Shown: in pieces, positions 5,546 to 6,281 of the stretch
Numbering within the stretch: position 1 is the first letter of the stretch
Layout of the letters: every line of letters starts with the position of its first letter
Assembly (NCBI GenBank): GCA_021852135.1
Contig: JAJZOB010000026.1
Location: forward strand, 1-6,281
DNA from: Nanobdellota archaeon
Lineage (GTDB): Archaea; Nanoarchaeota; Nanoarchaeia; Parvarchaeales; Parvarchaeaceae
Reading direction: 5' to 3'
DNA: 6,281 bases
The notes under the pieces: model-generated
Told to the model about the DNA's origin: nothing
The model's input: the letters and a program-made list of their open reading frames with translations, nothing else
Database searches by the model: none
Position numbers and translations under genes: made by a program

Positions 5546-6281
5546 ATGGGAAGTTTTTTATACGCAGACATAAATGAACCTTTAAAGTATGCAGTAAATC
5601 GCACTACAAAAAAATTTCTAGAATATTACGTTTCTGCACTTGAATCACTGCATTATATATCGCTTGATTTTAGCAGGATGGATTACGAAGACAAGGAAAA
5701 AAGGAAAATAGAAAAAGCAAGGTCTAAATTTTTAACATTTAAAGAATCGGAAGACGTGAAAAAGAAAGCCTACAAATACATTAAACTGGAAGATTTATTC
5801 AAGCCCAACAAGTGGAGCACTGAGTTCATAGATATGTTTGATCAAGTAAACCTGCCATATTTTGACAGTTCAGGGAAACTCATGCATTCTTCTCCAAATA
5901 GCTTGTTGAAAGAAGCATATGAAAGTTTATATCTGTCATCTGGTTATGCAAAGTTTGGATTTGCTGAAGGGCCGGAAAAGACAATGATTATAAAAGGCAA
6001 TGCTTTAATCAAAAGAGGCAAGTCAAAGGCAGATTATTCCAATAAATCTATAAGGGAGGAACTGGAAACACTTACTAACAAAATGATGGAATATTTTCTA
6101 AGCCGCACATCTCTATTGTATTATGAGTTTACTAAGCCGATGGTTGATAAAGACTCAAATATAAGCAAGGAATACCTCTCTGTATTCAATAAGATGAAAA
6201 TACCTATTCTTGAGCTTGAATTGGTAGACCTTGGAGAAAGCTTTCAGGATTCAACATACAAAACAAAAAAACGGTATTTAA
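5546..6281 (+). CDS. Uncharacterised protein, N-terminal part (cut by right edge)
   Basis: The frame opens at ATG 5546 and stays open for 245 codons to the window end with no stop. An earlier ATG at 5531 meets TAA after two codons, so 5546 is the natural start; no Shine-Dalgarno site precedes it, in keeping with a leaderless message. I do not recognise the family. It is predicted soluble: no signal peptide or membrane segment. It is rich in Lys, Glu, Ser and aromatic residues. A charged helical stretch lies at about 45-82. A Ser/Gly/Tyr-rich segment (128-140) is followed by GPEKTMIIKGNALIKRGKS (142-160), whose beta-turn-basic character could contact nucleic acid or phosphate, but no standard P-loop, zinc or nuclease motif is visible. 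Residues 168-200 look helical and end in SRTSLLYYEFTKPMV. Base and codon use resemble the neighbours. Its divergent arrangement with the TrmB-like gene suggests that protein controls it. Confidence 0.8.
   Translation, partial: MGSFLYADINEPLKYAVNRTTKKFLEYYVSALESLHYISLDFSRMDYEDKEKRKIEKARSKFLTFKESEDVKKKAYKYIKLEDLFKPNKWSTEFIDMFDQVNLPYFDSSGKLMHSSPNSLLKEAYESLYLSSGYAKFGFAEGPEKTMIIKGNALIKRGKSKADYSNKSIREELETLTNKMMEYFLSRTSLLYYEFTKPMVDKDSNISKEYLSVFNKMKIPILELELVDLGESFQDSTYKTKKRYL

Overview
The window looks archaeal. The visible signs are a single-subunit archaeal-type secretion/pilus ATPase with its membrane platform proteins, a TrmB-like winged-helix regulator, a tRNA without an encoded CCA, AT-rich TATA-type promoters placed for leaderless transcripts, and few Shine-Dalgarno sites. 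Low GC, short intergenic spaces and a platform protein split into two small subunits would suit a small-genome lineage such as a DPANN archaeon or a small euryarchaeon, but the lineage is inference and nothing here fixes it.

Layout, left to right. (1) Positions 2-328, plus strand: the C-terminal part of a gene cut by the window edge. It carries HEEAH followed 15 residues later by HxxEW, a pattern like SprT-family zinc metalloproteases. (2) 329-462: a non-coding spacer with small hairpins and a repeated TTAAAACC element. (3) 463-535, minus strand: an intact tRNA-Val(CAC) with a TATA box so close that its transcript may have no 5' leader. (4) 598-4062, minus strand: a compact three-gene operon, read right to left as a VirB11/TadA/ArlI-like hexameric ATPase, then two T2SSF-domain membrane proteins. 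The junctions are a 1-nt gap and a 4-nt overlap. This is the motor and inner-membrane platform of a type IV pilus-like machine of the archaeal Epd/Tad kind; no pilin or prepilin peptidase is present in the window. (5) 4157-4702, plus strand: msrA, a complete methionine sulfoxide reductase A, divergent from the ATPase gene. (6) 4764-5492, minus strand: a TrmB-family regulator convergent with msrA. (7) From 5546 to the right edge, plus strand: an unrecognised gene, cut by the edge, divergent from the regulator.

The most interesting piece is the 53-bp space between the regulator and the unknown gene. It holds one perfectly symmetric TATA box (TTTATATAAA), roughly the standard promoter distance from both start codons, and a perfect 8-bp-arm inverted repeat that fills the interval between that TATA box and the regulator's start codon. 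This reads as a shared bidirectional promoter with an operator, probably autoregulatory, linking the regulator to the unknown gene. I did not find a clearly new multi-gene system; the unknown gene with its dedicated regulator is the best candidate for something undescribed.
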